The translations under genes were made by a program, and so were the position numbers. DNA of 64,000 bases from Streptomyces mashuensis (GTDB taxonomy: Bacteria; Actinomycetota; Actinomycetes; Streptomycetales; Streptomycetaceae): positions 868,001-932,000 of the forward strand of contig NZ_BNBD01000001.1 of assembly GCF_014654785.1 (NCBI RefSeq), read 5' to 3'. Positions within the stretch are counted from its first letter, which is position 1; every line of letters starts with the position of its first letter. The notes under the pieces were generated by a model. The model was not told where the DNA came from, ran no database searches, and saw only the letters and a list, made by a program, of their open reading frames with translations. Shown here one piece after another: positions 62,426-64,000 of the stretch.

Positions 62426-63664
62426 ATGCAGCCCATCGATGCCGCGTCCCGCGCCGAGTCCGTCGCCGAGTCCCTCGTCACCGACCCGCACGGCACCCTC
62501 GCCGCGCTCCGCGAGGAGTCCCCGGTGCACCGCATCACCGGCCCCGACGGCAGGCCCGCCTGGCTCGTCACCCGCCACGGCGACGTCCGCAGCGCCCTGG
62601 CCGACCCCCGGTTCTCGCTCGACAAGCGCAACGCCCTGCCGGGCCACTACAGCGGCTTCTCGCTGCCCCCGGCGCTGGACGCCAACCTGCTCAACATGGA
62701 CCCGCCCGACCACACCCGGGTGCGCCGCCTGGTGGTCCGGGCGTTCACGCCCGGCCGCGTGGAGAAGCTGCGCGGCCCGGTGCGCGCGATCGCCGACGGG
62801 CTGCTCGACGCCGTCGAGCCCGGGGGCCGCACCGACCTGCTCACCACGTACGCGGGCCGGCTGCCGCTGATCGTCATCTGCGAACTGCTGGGCGTCCCCG
62901 AGGAGGACCGGCCCGACTTCCGGTCGTGGGTCGACGCGCTGCTCACGCCCGACCCGGAGCGGCCCCACCTGATGAAGGAGGCCGTGGTCGCGATGACACG
63001 GTTCTTCACCGGCCTGGTGGAGCGCAAGCGGGCCGAGCCCGCCGACGACCTGCTCTCCGACCTGGTACGGGTACGGGACGACGAGGGGGAGGACGGGAAG
63101 GACGGGGAGGAGGGGGACGGCCGGGGCCTGTCGCGGGACGAGCTGACCTCACTGGCCTTCCTCGTCGTCCTCGCCGGCTACGAACCCACGGTCCACCTCA
63201 TCGGCAACACCGTACTGGCCCTGCTGGACCGGCCCGCCCTGCTGCGCCGGGTGCGTACGGATCCGGACGGACTCGCGGCGGCCGTGGACGAGGTCAACCG
63301 GTGGGACGGGCCCTACCCGATGGCGATCCGGCGGTTCCCGGTCGAGGACGTGGAGATCGGCGGGGTGACCGTGCCCAAGGGCGAGACGGTGCTGCTGTCG
63401 CTGGCCGCGGCCAACCGCGACCCGCGCCGGTTCCCCGAGCCGGACCGCCTCGACCTGGACCGGGACCGGTCGGGGCACCTGGCGATGGGCCACGGCATCC
63501 ACCACTGCCTGGCGGCGCCGCTGGCCCGGATGGAGGCCGTGATCGCGCTCGAGGTGCTGCTGAACCGCTTCGAGAAGCTGGAACTCGACGTTCCGCGGGC
63601 GGAGCTGAGGTGGCGTCCGAGCATGCGCGCACGTGGCTTGATTTCGCTCCCTGTCCGCTGGTAA
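62426..63664 (+). CDS. Cytochrome P450 with non-canonical signature residues
   Basis: 412 residues, class I bacterial size (CYP105/107-like overall). N-terminal RITGPDGRPAWLVTRHGDV and LLNMDPPDHTRVRRLVVRAF are typical. The I helix reads LAGYEPTVH instead of LAGHETT. The ExxR motif is EVNR. The heme loop is MGHGIHHCLA, with Met for the usual Phe and Ala for Gly after the Cys ligand. An acidic insert (GEDGKDGEEGDG) lies before the I helix. These changes may alter oxygen activation or substrate scope. ATG 62426 appears leaderless. It follows the HTH-ImmA-MAB operon but has its own start signals. Substrate unknown. Confidence 0.9.
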   Translation: MQPIDAASRAESVAESLVTDPHGTLAALREESPVHRITGPDGRPAWLVTRHGDVRSALADPRFSLDKRNALPGHYSGFSLPPALDANLLNMDPPDHTRVRRLVVRAFTPGRVEKLRGPVRAIADGLLDAVEPGGRTDLLTTYAGRLPLIVICELLGVPEEDRPDFRSWVDALLTPDPERPHLMKEAVVAMTRFFTGLVERKRAEPADDLLSDLVRVRDDEGEDGKDGEEGDGRGLSRDELTSLAFLVVLAGYEPTVHLIGNTVLALLDRPALLRRVRTDPDGLAAAVDEVNRWDGPYPMAIRRFPVEDVEIGGVTVPKGETVLLSLAAANRDPRRFPEPDRLDLDRDRSGHLAMGHGIHHCLAAPLARMEAVIALEVLLNRFEKLELDVPRAELRWRPSMRARGLISLPVRW

Positions 63665-63725
63665 TCGGCAAAGCGAACAGGTTTTTGGTGCATGACCCAT
63701 CCTTGATGCGGTAGAACTGTTCTGA

Positions 63726-63763
63726 GCCCGCCCGGTGTGCATCCCCCGTCGCACCGGGCGGGC
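63726..63763 (+). terminator. Terminator between the P450 gene and the partial gene at the window end
   Basis: GCCCGCCCGGTG and CACCGGGCGGGC, a 12-bp perfect stem with a 14-nt loop, followed by CTTCG. Confidence 0.75.
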
Positions 63764-63806
63764 CTTCGCCGTCACAGCGTTCTCAGGCGCTCTGCGGCGC
63801 GGCGGC

Positions 63807-64000
63807 TCAGCCGCTGCCCGGCGGGAACTTCAGCAGGACCACCGCCGCGAGCATCTGGAAGCTCACCGATGCCGCCGCCCGGTGCGTGGGCAGGTGGTGC
63901 TGGCCCCGGATGAGCAGGGTGGCGAGCGCGCAGCCGAAGGCGGCCGTCACCGAGGCCGCCGCCCGCACGGGCACCGAGCCGGCCGGCAGGAAGGTGTCCA
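63807..64000 (-). CDS. C-terminal end of a membrane protein (partial)
   Basis: The last 64 codons of a minus-strand gene whose start lies beyond the window. The visible part has two hydrophobic stretches (ASVTAAFGCALATLLI and SFQMLAAVVLLKF) separated by RGQHHLPTHRAAA, and ends KFPPGSG. Coding bias is strong. The family cannot be told from this fragment. Confidence 0.6.
   Translation of the reverse strand, partial: DTFLPAGSVPVRAAASVTAAFGCALATLLIRGQHHLPTHRAAASVSFQMLAAVVLLKFPPGSG

Overview
The window is chromosomal DNA from a high-GC actinomycete, almost certainly a Streptomyces or close relative. The basis is: strong G/C bias at third codon positions, many GTG starts, GTGA/ATGA stop-start overlaps, a short chaplin gene, a SARP regulator, a SigB/SigF-type sigma factor, an RsbW-like ATPase, a SpoIIE-type phosphatase, and twin V8-like secreted proteases. 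I see no integrase, transposase, tRNA, rRNA or CRISPR array.

Layout. 1-5.2 kb: a self-sufficient CYP102-type P450-reductase (cut by the window start), a divergent PAS-LuxR regulator, an SDR and an MFS exporter. 5.2-7.5 kb: monomeric NADP isocitrate dehydrogenase closed by a perfect 20-bp hairpin. 8.1-18.3 kb: nitrogen assimilation. On the minus strand a HemD-like/winged-helix protein is translationally coupled to a CbiX-type chelatase. Divergent from it, four tightly overlapping genes (nitrate reductase, flavoprotein, NirB, and a NirD-NarK fusion) form one operon that takes nitrate in and reduces it to ammonium; the minus-strand genes probably supply and sense siroheme. 18.4-28.6 kb: copper P-ATPase with a CsoR-type operator, an unidentified protein, a KimA-like potassium transporter, a secreted protease, an FMN reductase, an XRE regulator and a secreted DUF4360 protein. 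28.8-39.9 kb: stress and development regulators (RsbW-like, SpoIIE-like, EspR-like, ParB/StrR-like, SARP, sigma factor), panD, a ribokinase, a chaplin and an unusual zinc-ribbon SDR.

39.9-55.9 kb: cobalamin corrin-ring genes (cobK, cbiD, cobM, cbiET, cobIJ, cobH, cobG and riboswitch-controlled cobN). The minus-strand cob run is interrupted by a plus-strand block of about 4.5 kb. It holds a tiny leader ORF, tsaD, a divergent alaS, and a two-gene toxin-antitoxin-like pair. This is the most interesting part of the window, because tsaD and alaS look like extra, accessory copies.

55.9-64 kb: a decayed gene remnant, a two-gene von Willebrand A operon, a second V8-like protease, a small protein with an amyloid/RHIM-like tail, a coupled EspR-like HTH / ImmA-IrrE / MAB_1171c-type membrane protein operon, a P450 with unusual signature residues, and the end of a membrane protein. 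Function names come from remembered family motifs; no database search was run.
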